DNA of 64,000 nt. Source: Roseivirga sp. UBA6052. GTDB lineage: Bacteria; Bacteroidota; Bacteroidia; Cytophagales; Cyclobacteriaceae. The notes under the pieces are model-generated. The model saw only the letters and a list, made by a program, of their open reading frames with translations, was not told the DNA's origin and ran no database searches. Where the stretch lies: contig DIYO01000001.1 in NCBI GenBank assembly GCA_002427755.1, positions 992,001 through 1,056,000 of the forward strand, written 5' to 3'. The translations under genes were made by a program, and so were the position numbers. Positions 43,124 through 52,540 of the stretch are shown here, in pieces (the first letter of the stretch is position 1; every line of letters starts with the position of its first letter).

Positions 43124-44155
43124 CTAACTTACATAATAGGCATTTTCGCCTGTTTTGGATATACTTCGATTGGCGTAATTATCATGAACATCTTTCTTAA
43201 TATCCTTAATTCCTTTGTAACCTAAAGAAATATCATTTACTTCTTTAACTTTTATAGTTATCGGTGCATCCGTTTTACCCTCAGGAACTCCTTGATAATA
43301 CCTAAAAACTATCTCTTCAATCTGATCTTGATCTACCGACTTTGCCACTTCAGTAACTGAGGAACTTCTTGGCTTGAAAACCATGGCTAAATGACCCTTG
43401 TGAAGATCCGTTTTCAAATAAGGATTCACTTGTTCGATCAGATCCCAACCACACCTAGAGGCTAAATTTTCTAGAGAAACCGGATTGAAATTACTGATAT
43501 GTGCCAGATATAGAGAATCATTCCAATCCAACACATGATCTAGCACCTCGGGTACTTCTACATAGAACAAGGTATCCTTATGAGCATGTTCCAGAGCCTT
43601 TTTTAAGAAAAATTCAGGATTTTGAAAATGCTCTAATGAGTGAATAAGTGTGATAAAATCGAATTTTTGTTCAGTACTAAAAGTCCTGAACTCGCCCATA
43701 TGAATTATATGCCCCTTCTCTATAGCAAACCTAGCCCTTGACTCATCGGGGTCAACACCTTCTACTTCGAAACCTAAATCCACAAAAGCATCTAATCCGG
43801 TTCCAGGTCCACAGCCCACATCCAACAAGGTATTTGTCTTCAGACCAAATCTGGTACTCAGAAACTGACCGATTGCATGGTATCGATCATATCTCTGCTT
43901 CTCAATTTCAGGATTCAAAGGATTAAAACCCACTTTCTGTTGTTCTTCATGTCGAAGCTGAAAGGCATGATTGAACCAATCTTCTGAAGGTACCTTGGAG
44001 CGAAAAACATGACCGCAATTATTACAAATTGAGGTGGCTAAAAAGGTAACAAGTTGAGGATTTTCACATTGACTAATTAGCGTATTGGAGTCTGACTGAC
44101 AACAAGGACAAGCCTTTGTTATGGTAACTTCACTTTCGTTTATTTCAAAATTCAT
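43124..44155 (-). CDS. SAM methyltransferase with N-terminal zinc-ribbon motif
   Basis: The 343-residue protein has four cysteines in two CxxC pairs (ACPCCQ and CNNCG), a SAM-binding core TLLDVGCGPGTGLDAF and LIHSLEHFQNPEFFL. This combination resembles sugar C-methyltransferase and zinc-binding-domain methyltransferases in glycan loci. It lies between the SpsF-like and NeuB genes, so the substrate may be the nonulosonic acid or another locus sugar. Confidence 0.78.
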   Translation of the reverse strand: MNFEINESEVTITKACPCCQSDSNTLISQCENPQLVTFLATSICNNCGHVFRSKVPSEDWFNHAFQLRHEEQQKVGFNPLNPEIEKQRYDRYHAIGQFLSTRFGLKTNTLLDVGCGPGTGLDAFVDLGFEVEGVDPDESRARFAIEKGHIIHMGEFRTFSTEQKFDFITLIHSLEHFQNPEFFLKKALEHAHKDTLFYVEVPEVLDHVLDWNDSLYLAHISNFNPVSLENLASRCGWDLIEQVNPYLKTDLHKGHLAMVFKPRSSSVTEVAKSVDQDQIEEIVFRYYQGVPEGKTDAPITIKVKEVNDISLGYKGIKDIKKDVHDNYANRSISKTGENAYYVS

Positions 44156-44160
44156 ATCAG

Positions 44161-44916
44161 TTATTTAATGAAGGACTTTATACCCCTCTGCATACTTGTT
44201 AAAAAATATGGATGCTTATCAGTTGTACTGACCAGTTCTTCTAGTTCTTTTTGGTTTCCATCTAGCAATTCTAGTAAGTCTGTCATGGTATCGAAATCCT
44301 CTTCTGTATCAATCGTAAACCTCAGATCATTTCTACTAACAATCACCTCAGGAGCAATTTCAAGCTTCACCTTGAATTGATCTGAGTTCCCATATATAAA
44401 ATTTGTGACGTGCTCAGCATAGAACGACTTCTGAGGATTAGATTCAAGCAATTCAGACACTTTTTCCAATGCACTTAGCTTTACTCCTTCCACGAAAAGT
44501 CCCCAATGGGTTTTAATGGCTGGCGTCCCTGAATCATCGCACAAGCAGATATAATCAAATCCATTTTCCAAAGCTTTGAGGAAATCATGAACTTGACCTA
44601 GTTGAATAAAAGGGTTGTCTGAGCACACCCGAATAAGGTTTTCAGCTCCATAAACTTTGGCACAATCTATAAATCGTTTGAGTACATTGTTCTCATCGCC
44701 TCTAAAAACTTCCACCTGATTTTGATCGGCCCAACTCACAATCGCATCATCAGATGTATTATCTGTGGTTGCCAGGACAAAAGCAGGGCCACAATCTCTA
44801 AGTTTATCCAACTGTAGATCGAGCAGATTCAATCCCTCCCAAATTGGCCTCAGTACCTTTCCAGGAAGTCTGGTGGAAGATACGCGTGCTTGAATAATGA
44901 TAAGGTTATGAGGCAT
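44161..44916 (-). CDS. SpsF-like cytidylyltransferase
   Basis: The protein has 251 residues from the ATG at 44916 (MPHNLIIIQARVSSTRLPGK). The RxSSTRLPGK block binds the nucleotide. VFRGDENNVLKRF and RVCSDNPFIQ are the SpsF/NeuA-like landmarks. It probably activates an acidic sugar with CMP, and with the NeuB and HAD genes it gives a CMP-nonulosonate route. An ATG 24 bases earlier is possible; the chosen one overlaps the upstream gene by 11 bases. Confidence 0.82.
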   Translation of the reverse strand: MPHNLIIIQARVSSTRLPGKVLRPIWEGLNLLDLQLDKLRDCGPAFVLATTDNTSDDAIVSWADQNQVEVFRGDENNVLKRFIDCAKVYGAENLIRVCSDNPFIQLGQVHDFLKALENGFDYICLCDDSGTPAIKTHWGLFVEGVKLSALEKVSELLESNPQKSFYAEHVTNFIYGNSDQFKVKLEIAPEVIVSRNDLRFTIDTEEDFDTMTDLLELLDGNQKELEELVSTTDKHPYFLTSMQRGIKSFIK

Positions 44917-45970
44917 AGAGGTCTGCGATAACTTCTTCATACAACTTAGTCACTAAAGGTGCACTAAATTGATGTGCCAATTGAATAGCGCCTTTAGACA
45001 TTGACACCAATAAATCAGGTATTTGAGTCATCTTCTCGATATTTACTTTGAAATCCTCAAAGTCTTTGCAAATAATGCCGTTCTCAAAATGTGTAATCCA
45101 CTCTGATGCACCGTAATCATTGTAAACTAAAGAAGGTAAACCTGCAGCTGCACATTCAATAATACCGCGAGGAAAGCCTTCAGACTTTGACATAAGCACA
45201 TGCAGCTGACATTCATATAAAATATCTCCAAGCTGTTCGTGGTTTAACATGCCGTGGTAACATACATTAGGATAGTCTGCGTTCCTTAGCATTTGTCCAA
45301 GAAAATCGTGTTTGTCATTACCTACAATATGGAATTTGAGGCTTGGAAATAACAAAGACAATTTGAGCAATTCATCGACTCTTTTTCGCTTCATGTCGTT
45401 ACTTAGAAAAATAATCCCTTTAAGTTTTACCTTAGCAGATCTTCTCTTCTCAAATCTCTCAATTTCTATTACCGGTGGTAAGATCAAAGATTCGGATTTA
45501 ATACCATATCCTTCAAAGTTGTGATATTGCATAAAGGTTGTGATAGAATAAAGTCTATCCATAAATGAAAATGACTCCTTTACCCCATCTATACTTCCCA
45601 AAGATGAAAGTGCTGTATTTAATGCGTCCTGATCAATTATATTTTCTATTGTCTTAAAGCTTTTCCTCTTAAAAATCTGCAATAGTCTTTTCTGATACCG
45701 AAAATTGTTTCCGCGTGGAAGATAAGCAACATCAGCATTCCAAATTCCCCATAAGTACCCTAGGTATTGGGTAAGCTTAACTGGGTAGACACAGTTAAAT
45801 ATTTTAAGTCCTGGGATAGATATTCTTCCAAGATTGCCATGCCCAATGGTCAAGGTATAAACCTTAAATCTGGATTTATTGATGTATCTAGCTAATGCTC
45901 TACAGTTCAGGTTTTGAGCATTGGTCTGATTAATATATGCTCCTAAAAAAACTTTAATCTTTCTCGGCAA
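44906..45970 (-). CDS. GT4-like glycosyltransferase
   Basis: This 354-residue GT-B protein has KGIIFLSNDMKRKRVDELL at the domain junction and the donor site HVLMSKSEGFPRGIIECAAAG (E-x7-E pattern). The N-terminal half contains VAYLPRGNN. The TTG start at 45970 overlaps the upstream GT gene by 17 bases. Specificity is unknown. Confidence 0.83.
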   Translation of the reverse strand: MPRKIKVFLGAYINQTNAQNLNCRALARYINKSRFKVYTLTIGHGNLGRISIPGLKIFNCVYPVKLTQYLGYLWGIWNADVAYLPRGNNFRYQKRLLQIFKRKSFKTIENIIDQDALNTALSSLGSIDGVKESFSFMDRLYSITTFMQYHNFEGYGIKSESLILPPVIEIERFEKRRSAKVKLKGIIFLSNDMKRKRVDELLKLSLLFPSLKFHIVGNDKHDFLGQMLRNADYPNVCYHGMLNHEQLGDILYECQLHVLMSKSEGFPRGIIECAAAGLPSLVYNDYGASEWITHFENGIICKDFEDFKVNIEKMTQIPDLLVSMSKGAIQLAHQFSAPLVTKLYEEVIADLYAS

Positions 45971-47114
45971 GCTCCCTTAATTCATTTAGGTATAATTCAT
46001 CTGCATTTAAAGGGAATTGGGCCATGGCTTGGTGATGTGCTTGTTTTCCCATCTCTTCGAGTCTGTCTTGGTTATTCCAAAGCCTTTCAAGGGCTATATT
46101 CAGGTACTTTTTATTAGGTGCACAAGCCAGGAAGCCACTAACTCCATCCTCAAAATAACTGGCCATATCACCGATATCTGTAGTCAGAACAGGTCTACCG
46201 CAAATCATGGCTTCAGCCACAGTGAGAGGGGCAGCCTCGATACGAGAAGGCATTACCAATAGCTGATTTTGAGACCAAACCTTTTTAATATTCGACTCAT
46301 ATCCGTTGAAATGTACATTATTCTCTATTCCATAGAACTTAGCCATTTCAAGAAGTTCAGGCTTGTCTTTTCCATTCCCATAAATTTCAAGTCTCCATGT
46401 CCTATTTTTCCACTCACTTCCAGCTAAACTTTCGAATAAAATATCATGCCCTTTCCAACGTGTTTCAAGACTACTGATCATCGCCATTCTTAGCTCATTA
46501 CTTTCAGGAAAGGGAATAATCTCGTAAGAATCAAGGTTCAAGGGATTAAAGACAATCCTACTTTTCTCAAGCTTTATCCTCAGCTGTTTCTCTATCACAG
46601 CTCTTTGCCTATCTGCTACAAAATAAGCCATACTTGTCTTGGAAAGAACATCATTAGACTTCTTTCTCAAGGTTGAGTTAATAAGGCCCTCGTCTCGGTA
46701 AGAATGAAAGAGAATAGCAAAAGGTATAGGGTACTTATTAAGAAAACTCAGATAAGTATTATGGAAGGCATGGTCATAGTCAGCGCCCTGACTTAAGCAA
46801 ATTACATCCGGCTTCCACCTCGCCAGCTCATTTAGCTCATAGTCTTCTCCAAGAACTCTACTCTTGAGGATATATGATAATTTAAGATAAGCACGACTCA
46901 ATATACCTCGGTGTTTGCCCCTAAGCTTGCGATAAAAAATCACACCTCCTGCTTTTTGTATTTCATTCAGCAAAGGATGTGGCTTTTTCCAATCATAAAC
47001 CAAGCAAGCGACTTCATCTCCTTGCTTTAGTGCCCTTATAGCTGTCTTAGTCCAAAGTGCTTCACTTCCTCCCGTTGAATTAGTACGGTTTGATGCTATA
47101 AAGGCGAGCCTCAT
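45954..47114 (-). CDS. GT4 glycosyltransferase
   Basis: The 386-residue enzyme opens MRLAFIASNRTNSTGGSEALW, with the TGGSE acceptor-side loop. It has AMISSLETRWKGHDILFES and the donor site VMPSRIEAAPLTVAEAMICG (E-x7-E). It is 12 bases downstream of the next GT4 gene. Confidence 0.88.
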   Translation of the reverse strand: MRLAFIASNRTNSTGGSEALWTKTAIRALKQGDEVACLVYDWKKPHPLLNEIQKAGGVIFYRKLRGKHRGILSRAYLKLSYILKSRVLGEDYELNELARWKPDVICLSQGADYDHAFHNTYLSFLNKYPIPFAILFHSYRDEGLINSTLRKKSNDVLSKTSMAYFVADRQRAVIEKQLRIKLEKSRIVFNPLNLDSYEIIPFPESNELRMAMISSLETRWKGHDILFESLAGSEWKNRTWRLEIYGNGKDKPELLEMAKFYGIENNVHFNGYESNIKKVWSQNQLLVMPSRIEAAPLTVAEAMICGRPVLTTDIGDMASYFEDGVSGFLACAPNKKYLNIALERLWNNQDRLEEMGKQAHHQAMAQFPLNADELYLNELRELAEKD

Positions 47115-47126
47115 TTAATTACTCTT

Positions 47127-48224
47127 TTAATTTTCCAGTAACAATTGATAACGACTACCTATCTCAAAGGCATTGTGATGATCTGATAGTTTTTTGTAGT
47201 TGGCTTTAATAAGACTTGCTCTAAGTTTAGGATCAGTTGATAAGTCCTGAATGGCGCTAGCTATTAGTTGGTATTGATCATTTGGAAACAAATAGGATTT
47301 ATTTTCTTCTGAAATCACTTCCCTTATTCCTTCTAAATCGGAAGCTACCACTGGAATGCCACATTTCATGAAATCCAAAATTGCATTGGGCTGTCCTTCA
47401 AAATGAGACATTAGTATTCCTACCTCGATCTTGTTTCCAATTAAATAATGACTTACATCCTTAACATAACCTGTACTTGAAATCAAGGGAGTTAAATCAC
47501 TAAATTCGGGATAATCTATCAAAATCCTTTCTGTGCCTCTACCAATCAAATGAAGGTGAAAGCTGTCAGGTTCCATCTTATTCAAAAGTTTGAACACTTT
47601 CATTAAGCCCAAGTAATCCTTAGGCTGCTTAAAATTAGCAACCATAGCTATTTGCTTTTCACCTTCTTTTCGATTTGAAATGGGCAATTCGCATTGAGCC
47701 AATGGAACCGCATTGGGAATAACTAACAGTTTGTTATTAAACTTCTGAGAAATTGGCAAGAACTGTGAAAACTCCTTCCTTCCAATATCACTATTACAGA
47801 CTAGGTAGTTTGACCTCTTCAAGGCCCAATTAAAAAGTTTACCTTTTTGAATGTTGAATTTTGAACTTCGAATGCCCCATATATGGGTCTTTATCCCAGC
47901 TAATCTACCTGCTATGGCAGATATTAGACCTGGTAACTCCAAAAAAGCAATTACATGAGTTATTCTATGGGTTAAAAAGAAAAATGATAATCTTAAGATC
48001 GAAAAAGGTAAAAAATGAGTCTGTAAAGGCAGGTTTAAAATTCGATAATCAATTCCCTCTTCTTCAATTAAGGGCAGAAGACTTTTTGAATCACTTCGTT
48101 TAATAAAAACAAAAACCACTTGCTGATTCCTTGCCGACTTAAAATACTTCCCGATCTCAAGTAGTTGCTTCTCAGCTCCTCCCACTTCTGGTACCTGAAG
48201 GATTAGGGCTAATATTCGAGTCAT
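47127..48224 (-). CDS. GT4 glycosyltransferase
   Basis: The protein has 365 residues from the ATG at 48224 (MTRILALILQVPEVGGAEKQL). The GGAEK loop and GILMSHFEGQPNAILDFMKCG donor region match GT4; the second Glu is replaced by Asp. A TTG nine bases upstream is less likely. It follows the multi-TM gene at 48291 after a gap of 66 bases. Confidence 0.85.
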   Translation of the reverse strand: MTRILALILQVPEVGGAEKQLLEIGKYFKSARNQQVVFVFIKRSDSKSLLPLIEEEGIDYRILNLPLQTHFLPFSILRLSFFFLTHRITHVIAFLELPGLISAIAGRLAGIKTHIWGIRSSKFNIQKGKLFNWALKRSNYLVCNSDIGRKEFSQFLPISQKFNNKLLVIPNAVPLAQCELPISNRKEGEKQIAMVANFKQPKDYLGLMKVFKLLNKMEPDSFHLHLIGRGTERILIDYPEFSDLTPLISSTGYVKDVSHYLIGNKIEVGILMSHFEGQPNAILDFMKCGIPVVASDLEGIREVISEENKSYLFPNDQYQLIASAIQDLSTDPKLRASLIKANYKKLSDHHNAFEIGSRYQLLLEN

Positions 48225-48290
48225 GCAAATCAAATGTTATTCAACAAATAAATACCAATTAAATTTTTTAATTCCATCTTGATGTAAGAA

Positions 48291-49862
48291 CTATAACACT
48301 TCAGTCCTATGCCTCTCGATTTCATAAACTACAAATCTATTAGAGGAAAAAACTTTTTTAATATCTAAGTTGTCCAGACTATGGTAATTTTCAACAAATT
48401 TCCTTTCAAAAATAAAATGGGTGAAACCATATTTCTCTTGTAAGCTTAACAGATTATCCTTTGGTAGGTAGAATGTCTCCATATCCTCTTCCATATATGA
48501 GAATGGATCCAAGAACTTCTGACCAACAAAAGGTAAATAGAAAAGCGAATTGGTTTCATCTTGAGAGCTAATTATAAAAGAGTGTTTAGTAGGAATACAC
48601 AGCACTCTACTATTCAAAAAATTCGAATTAACGAAATTAACAACATTCTGGATTTCCAAATTCAAATTTGACCTGAGAGCTTGCTTAATAGACATCCATT
48701 TTTCAACGATAAAACTGATAAATATCATTGTCATATTATAAGAGAATAACATCAGCACTAAATCCGGTAGTGAGAATCCCTTTTTTGATAAAAATGACAA
48801 TCCTATGACTGTAATGGGTAAAACTATAGGCTCGAGATACCTCTCAGCTTCTCCTAAAAAAAGTAAAGGTTTTAATGAAGTCAAAAAAAAGACTATCAAG
48901 GCCGATATTGAGAGCATATAGAAATATCCTAACCAAGTCTCAGTGGCTTTCAGTTCAACTTGAAATAGAGTGTAAAAGAAAACAACCACTAAAGGCAAAG
49001 AGTGAAGTAGTATTATCAGTGTTGAATTCTTAAAAACTGTATCTATTGCTTTACTAGGCGAATGAAAAAGATCAAAGGGTAACGAAAAAATATCTTTAAG
49101 CCTATTTCTAGCATTCACAACATTGCTTTTCTTATAATTTCTAAAATACCATAACCAATGGTTTATTTTGGAAAATTGAAAATACCTTCTGATGCCTGTA
49201 AAAGGGATCAGAGCTCCTATGAGAATTGAGGAAATTGTGAAACCAAAAAGCGAAAAGTCTAATGACACAAACCCTAAAAAAAAAGAAGTTAGGATTATGG
49301 ACTGCATGCTGAATTGAGATGACATCACAATTAATATAGACGCCAAAGAGAGTAAAATATAGACTTCAAAATTATGTGCCGTCCACATATATCCAACTAA
49401 CAAAAAGAATATACTACTGAGCAAGGTTCCTAAGGTTCTTGCTCCTATAGACTTCAAGCGAGCGGTATAAGGAAAGAAAATAGGAGTAGATGTAAATATT
49501 AAAGAAATAAGAAAAGCAGATGAAAACCTGCTGGTATTAAGGATATCTGGAAACGCATCTTTTTCTATTTGAAGGAAGATATAAATTATGACCGCGTTAA
49601 ATACATCAAAAAGCAAAACTGATATTCTCGCAACGGCAAAAACATATTTGTCTGGTAAAAAGGACAGTATTCTATGAAACAGAGATGGGGCTGCGATAAA
49701 TCCAGAGGGGATAGCCTTATATGCCTTGTGGTCACCGATTTTAGCATTCCTTTCCTTAACCACCATCCATGAATACACACTAGAATCGTCCTCATGACTC
49801 AGTAAAAAGGGTACTCTAAGAATAAAAGAAATAATAAGTAGAAAGGCTATCTCAAAAATCAT
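48291..49862 (-). CDS. Polytopic membrane protein, possible GT-C glycosyltransferase or polymerase
   Basis: This 523-residue protein has about eleven to twelve hydrophobic segments and a soluble C-terminal domain (about 400-523). Acidic residues follow the first helix (LSHEDDSSVY), and a late loop carries LGEAERYLEP. Both are reminiscent of GT-C enzymes that use lipid-linked sugars. It could be a glycan polymerase, an oligosaccharyltransferase-like enzyme or a side-chain transferase. No confident family assignment is possible. Base composition is more AT-rich than the neighbours. Confidence 0.45.
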   Translation of the reverse strand: MIFEIAFLLIISFILRVPFLLSHEDDSSVYSWMVVKERNAKIGDHKAYKAIPSGFIAAPSLFHRILSFLPDKYVFAVARISVLLFDVFNAVIIYIFLQIEKDAFPDILNTSRFSSAFLISLIFTSTPIFFPYTARLKSIGARTLGTLLSSIFFLLVGYMWTAHNFEVYILLSLASILIVMSSQFSMQSIILTSFFLGFVSLDFSLFGFTISSILIGALIPFTGIRRYFQFSKINHWLWYFRNYKKSNVVNARNRLKDIFSLPFDLFHSPSKAIDTVFKNSTLIILLHSLPLVVVFFYTLFQVELKATETWLGYFYMLSISALIVFFLTSLKPLLFLGEAERYLEPIVLPITVIGLSFLSKKGFSLPDLVLMLFSYNMTMIFISFIVEKWMSIKQALRSNLNLEIQNVVNFVNSNFLNSRVLCIPTKHSFIISSQDETNSLFYLPFVGQKFLDPFSYMEEDMETFYLPKDNLLSLQEKYGFTHFIFERKFVENYHSLDNLDIKKVFSSNRFVVYEIERHRTEVL

Positions 49863-50415
49863 AGTTGAATTTTACATCATACTCTGACAATTCTACTTTT
49901 CCAACTATACGGGCTGGAACACCCATGGCTATTGAAAAAGGGGGAATATCCTTAGTAACAATTGCACCGGCTCCTATCAAACAATGATCCCCAATCTTGA
50001 CCCCTTTGGTTATCATAGCATGTGTACCAATAAAACAATTGTTCCCTATTTCAATTGGAGCATATTCATACTTAGCTATTCCTCCACTTAAGGCCCATTT
50101 CACCGAGTCATGACTCACTATCTGAACTCCGGACGATATAGAACAAAATGAACCAATCTTGACCCCTCCAGTACCGTCAATGGCAGTATATGGTCCAATC
50201 CAAGTATTTTCTCCAACTTCAACATCACCTACAACCGAGCAAGTGTTATAAACCGTTATATTTTTGCCCTTACCAAAAAGGTACTCTCCTCTCTCCTTCC
50301 AATCTGTAATATCCTCTACAATTGGGTTAACCCGATTATATCTATTCTTGGTTTCAGTTCTCAACCTTAGTTGTAGTTCAATTAACTGACGTCTTAAATT
50401 TTCAATCTCGTCCAT
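49852..50415 (-). CDS. Hexapeptide-repeat acyltransferase with coiled-coil start
   Basis: The 187-residue protein has a short N-terminal coiled coil (ENLRRQLIELQLRLRTET, 5-22), then a left-handed beta-helix with WIGPYTAIDGTGGVKIG and FIGTHAMITKGVKIGDH. A likely catalytic His lies in QIVSHDSVKW. It resembles WbbJ/VatD-type O-acetyltransferases. It overlaps the genes on both sides by 11-14 bases. Confidence 0.82.
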   Translation of the reverse strand: MDEIENLRRQLIELQLRLRTETKNRYNRVNPIVEDITDWKERGEYLFGKGKNITVYNTCSVVGDVEVGENTWIGPYTAIDGTGGVKIGSFCSISSGVQIVSHDSVKWALSGGIAKYEYAPIEIGNNCFIGTHAMITKGVKIGDHCLIGAGAIVTKDIPPFSIAMGVPARIVGKVELSEYDVKFNYDF

Positions 50416-51490
50416 AATTCATAAATCCTCCTGGAAAATCTTGCCCTATGCCATAGTCTACTGTGGCTTGAATGGCCTCATGAATTGAACCTCCATTCTT
50501 TCTAATTTTTGCAGCAATCTCACCAACTTTCAATCCACCTGAAAACAATTTCAAGGTTGGTTTAACACTCATCACAGTGGGAAAAACACTCATATGGCCA
50601 AATGGAGCAATATTTTGCGGGTAGTATGTCAGTTTGCTTCCAACCAGCTCCTCTGTATCTATATTTCCGCATAGATGTACGATCTTAACATCTGGAAATT
50701 TCTCCGCAATTTCCTTGAAACTTAAAGACGCTTCTTTCCCTATTAGTGGATCATTAACTGAATGCTCTGCAACAAATATTACATCCAGATAATCTTCATT
50801 AATCAGACTATCTAGTGATTTTAAGGGGATTGAGTTTCCTTTAAATTCCTTATCAAATGGCTGATCTGTATACCATAAAAATGAACCATTAAATCTTGAG
50901 AGAGTCTTTGCAATTAATGTACCCGTTAGACCGCCACCAATCAGGGCAATTCTGTCTGAAGAAAAATCACACTGAACATCAAAAAGCATTTTTAGGGCCA
51001 ACATTCCAGGATATTCATACATGTCAATTGCATGGAATTTTTCTTCGGTTCCGATAACTGGAATGCCAAAATCCTGACAGGCCTTAATATCTATTTCATT
51101 GGGTCTGAACTCCCAAGTTTCCCACATTAAAGGAATTACTGCAGTTGATTTGAACTGCTTCAGCTTGGCTCTGTCAATTGGCCTAACCATTCCAGAATTT
51201 GTGATTATGTCGGACTCCATCCAAGCATTGAAACTAGAAGCCTCACAAGGCTCTATAGCATTGGATACATTAAATTCTCTGGATATATCCACCAACCTAG
51301 CCTTATGTTCAACATACTTGCCATAAGAGGTGTCCCTTCCCAGAGCATAAACCTTATCTGCACCAGCCAAAGCTGCAATTATAGATAGGTAAACATAGTC
51401 TCCACTCGCCACCTCGGTTGTTACAACCAATCCTTTTAAATCCAGATCAAGTTTTTCAACCAGCTCTAGAATTATATTCTCAATTCTCAT
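50402..51490 (-). CDS. Unrecognised Rossmann-fold protein
   Basis: I do not recognise this 362-residue protein. It is soluble. A nucleotide-binding-type glycine motif RIALIGGGLTGTLIAKTL lies mid-protein (about 180-197). The N-terminal half has VVTTEVASGDYVYLSIIAALAGADKV shortened here to TEVASGDYVYL, and the C-terminal end has APFGHMSVFPTVMSV. It has the layout of an NAD(P)-dependent dehydrogenase but lacks a family signature I can name. The stop is one base from the start of the next coding run, so it is part of a tight set with the FkbM and PhyH genes. Confidence 0.6.
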   Translation of the reverse strand: MRIENIILELVEKLDLDLKGLVVTTEVASGDYVYLSIIAALAGADKVYALGRDTSYGKYVEHKARLVDISREFNVSNAIEPCEASSFNAWMESDIITNSGMVRPIDRAKLKQFKSTAVIPLMWETWEFRPNEIDIKACQDFGIPVIGTEEKFHAIDMYEYPGMLALKMLFDVQCDFSSDRIALIGGGLTGTLIAKTLSRFNGSFLWYTDQPFDKEFKGNSIPLKSLDSLINEDYLDVIFVAEHSVNDPLIGKEASLSFKEIAEKFPDVKIVHLCGNIDTEELVGSKLTYYPQNIAPFGHMSVFPTVMSVKPTLKLFSGGLKVGEIAAKIRKNGGSIHEAIQATVDYGIGQDFPGGFMNYGRD

Positions 51491-52540
51491 TTAGACAGCA
51501 GCTCTGTGGTATAGGTAATTGTGAACATTTTGAATTTCTCCTCCAATTATCTCCTCAATTGTAAACCTTTCCTTAAGCTTCAGACCTATTTTCTCTAAAG
51601 TTTGGTTCATAAGATCAAAAGTATCTAAGTCTGTCTCGATCATTATCTCTCTAAAAGATGTCGAACACAAAGCATTTTTACAGCCTTCGATCACTTCAAG
51701 TTCAGCACCGTCAACATCAATTTTCAGATACTGAGGCACAGGAAGGCTGTATCTATCAATTAAAAAGTCCAGTGAGTCGACCAATAAGAACTGAATATGA
51801 TCAAACAGCATATCATTTTGCTGATTACGATTTTTTAAGTCGAACACCTTTCCATGCGCACCAGCCAAATATTCCTGACATTTTAGAGGCATCAAGGAGG
51901 CTGTACTACCCAAACCTAAATTCAACGATATAAATCGACCATTCATATTACCCCTATTCAAATGATGATTCATTTCCAAAACAGCAAAATTTTGGGCATC
52001 TGGCTCCACCGCAATTGTTTCGCAACCTTGTGTTACCGAAGCATAAATTGAATAGATACCTGAGGATGCCCCAATATCATAAAAAACAGAATTTGGGTCG
52101 AAACTATCAATCCAGTCGACTGTACATCTCTCAATTTTCTCGAAATTCTCAGAGACTTGAGCCAAGTAATTGTTAGGGGTAAAAAACTTAATTGACTTTT
52201 CGCTAAATACTCTTTCTACAATTTCCCTTTTTGGCTTACCTGAAAGCAAGTCTACCACATAATACTTTAAGGATACATTCTCAAGCTTAATGCAGACTTC
52301 CCTCCAATAAGAGGTTGTTATTAAAACAATAGTGTTGCTAGGTATTTCGGACAAAGGTCTTAACGGAATACTATTGATCGTCCCTTTCTTAATGTCATCT
52401 ATAAAACACAATACCTTCAAATCGGGTCTTTCGGCCTCTAATTTTCTTAAAACAAATTGACCAGTGGCACCTGCACCGTATAAAGCAACATTTTGTCGAG
52501 AATCGAGTAAAGCAAGATCGCTTAAAACAGAATTAGTCAT
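51491..52540 (-). CDS. FkbM-family methyltransferase with N-terminal Rossmann domain
   Basis: This 349-residue two-domain protein has an N-terminal sugar/nucleotide-binding-like Rossmann unit (NVALYGAGATGQFVLRKL, then FIDD) at about 1-95. An FkbM methyltransferase at about 130-345 follows, with FYDIGASSGIYSIY, TIAVEPDAQNFAVLEMN and LKIDVDGAELEVIEG. FkbM enzymes O-methylate sugars or polyketides. The fusion suggests the substrate is held or modified by the first domain (inference). It overlaps the PhyH gene by 8 bases. Confidence 0.82.
   Translation of the reverse strand: MTNSVLSDLALLDSRQNVALYGAGATGQFVLRKLEAERPDLKVLCFIDDIKKGTINSIPLRPLSEIPSNTIVLITTSYWREVCIKLENVSLKYYVVDLLSGKPKREIVERVFSEKSIKFFTPNNYLAQVSENFEKIERCTVDWIDSFDPNSVFYDIGASSGIYSIYASVTQGCETIAVEPDAQNFAVLEMNHHLNRGNMNGRFISLNLGLGSTASLMPLKCQEYLAGAHGKVFDLKNRNQQNDMLFDHIQFLLVDSLDFLIDRYSLPVPQYLKIDVDGAELEVIEGCKNALCSTSFREIMIETDLDTFDLMNQTLEKIGLKLKERFTIEEIIGGEIQNVHNYLYHRAAV

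Noticed and set aside
44906..44940. Frameshift between the SpsF-like and glycosyltransferase genes
   Set aside because: Both proteins are complete by family landmarks; the overlap is an ordinary translational-coupling junction.
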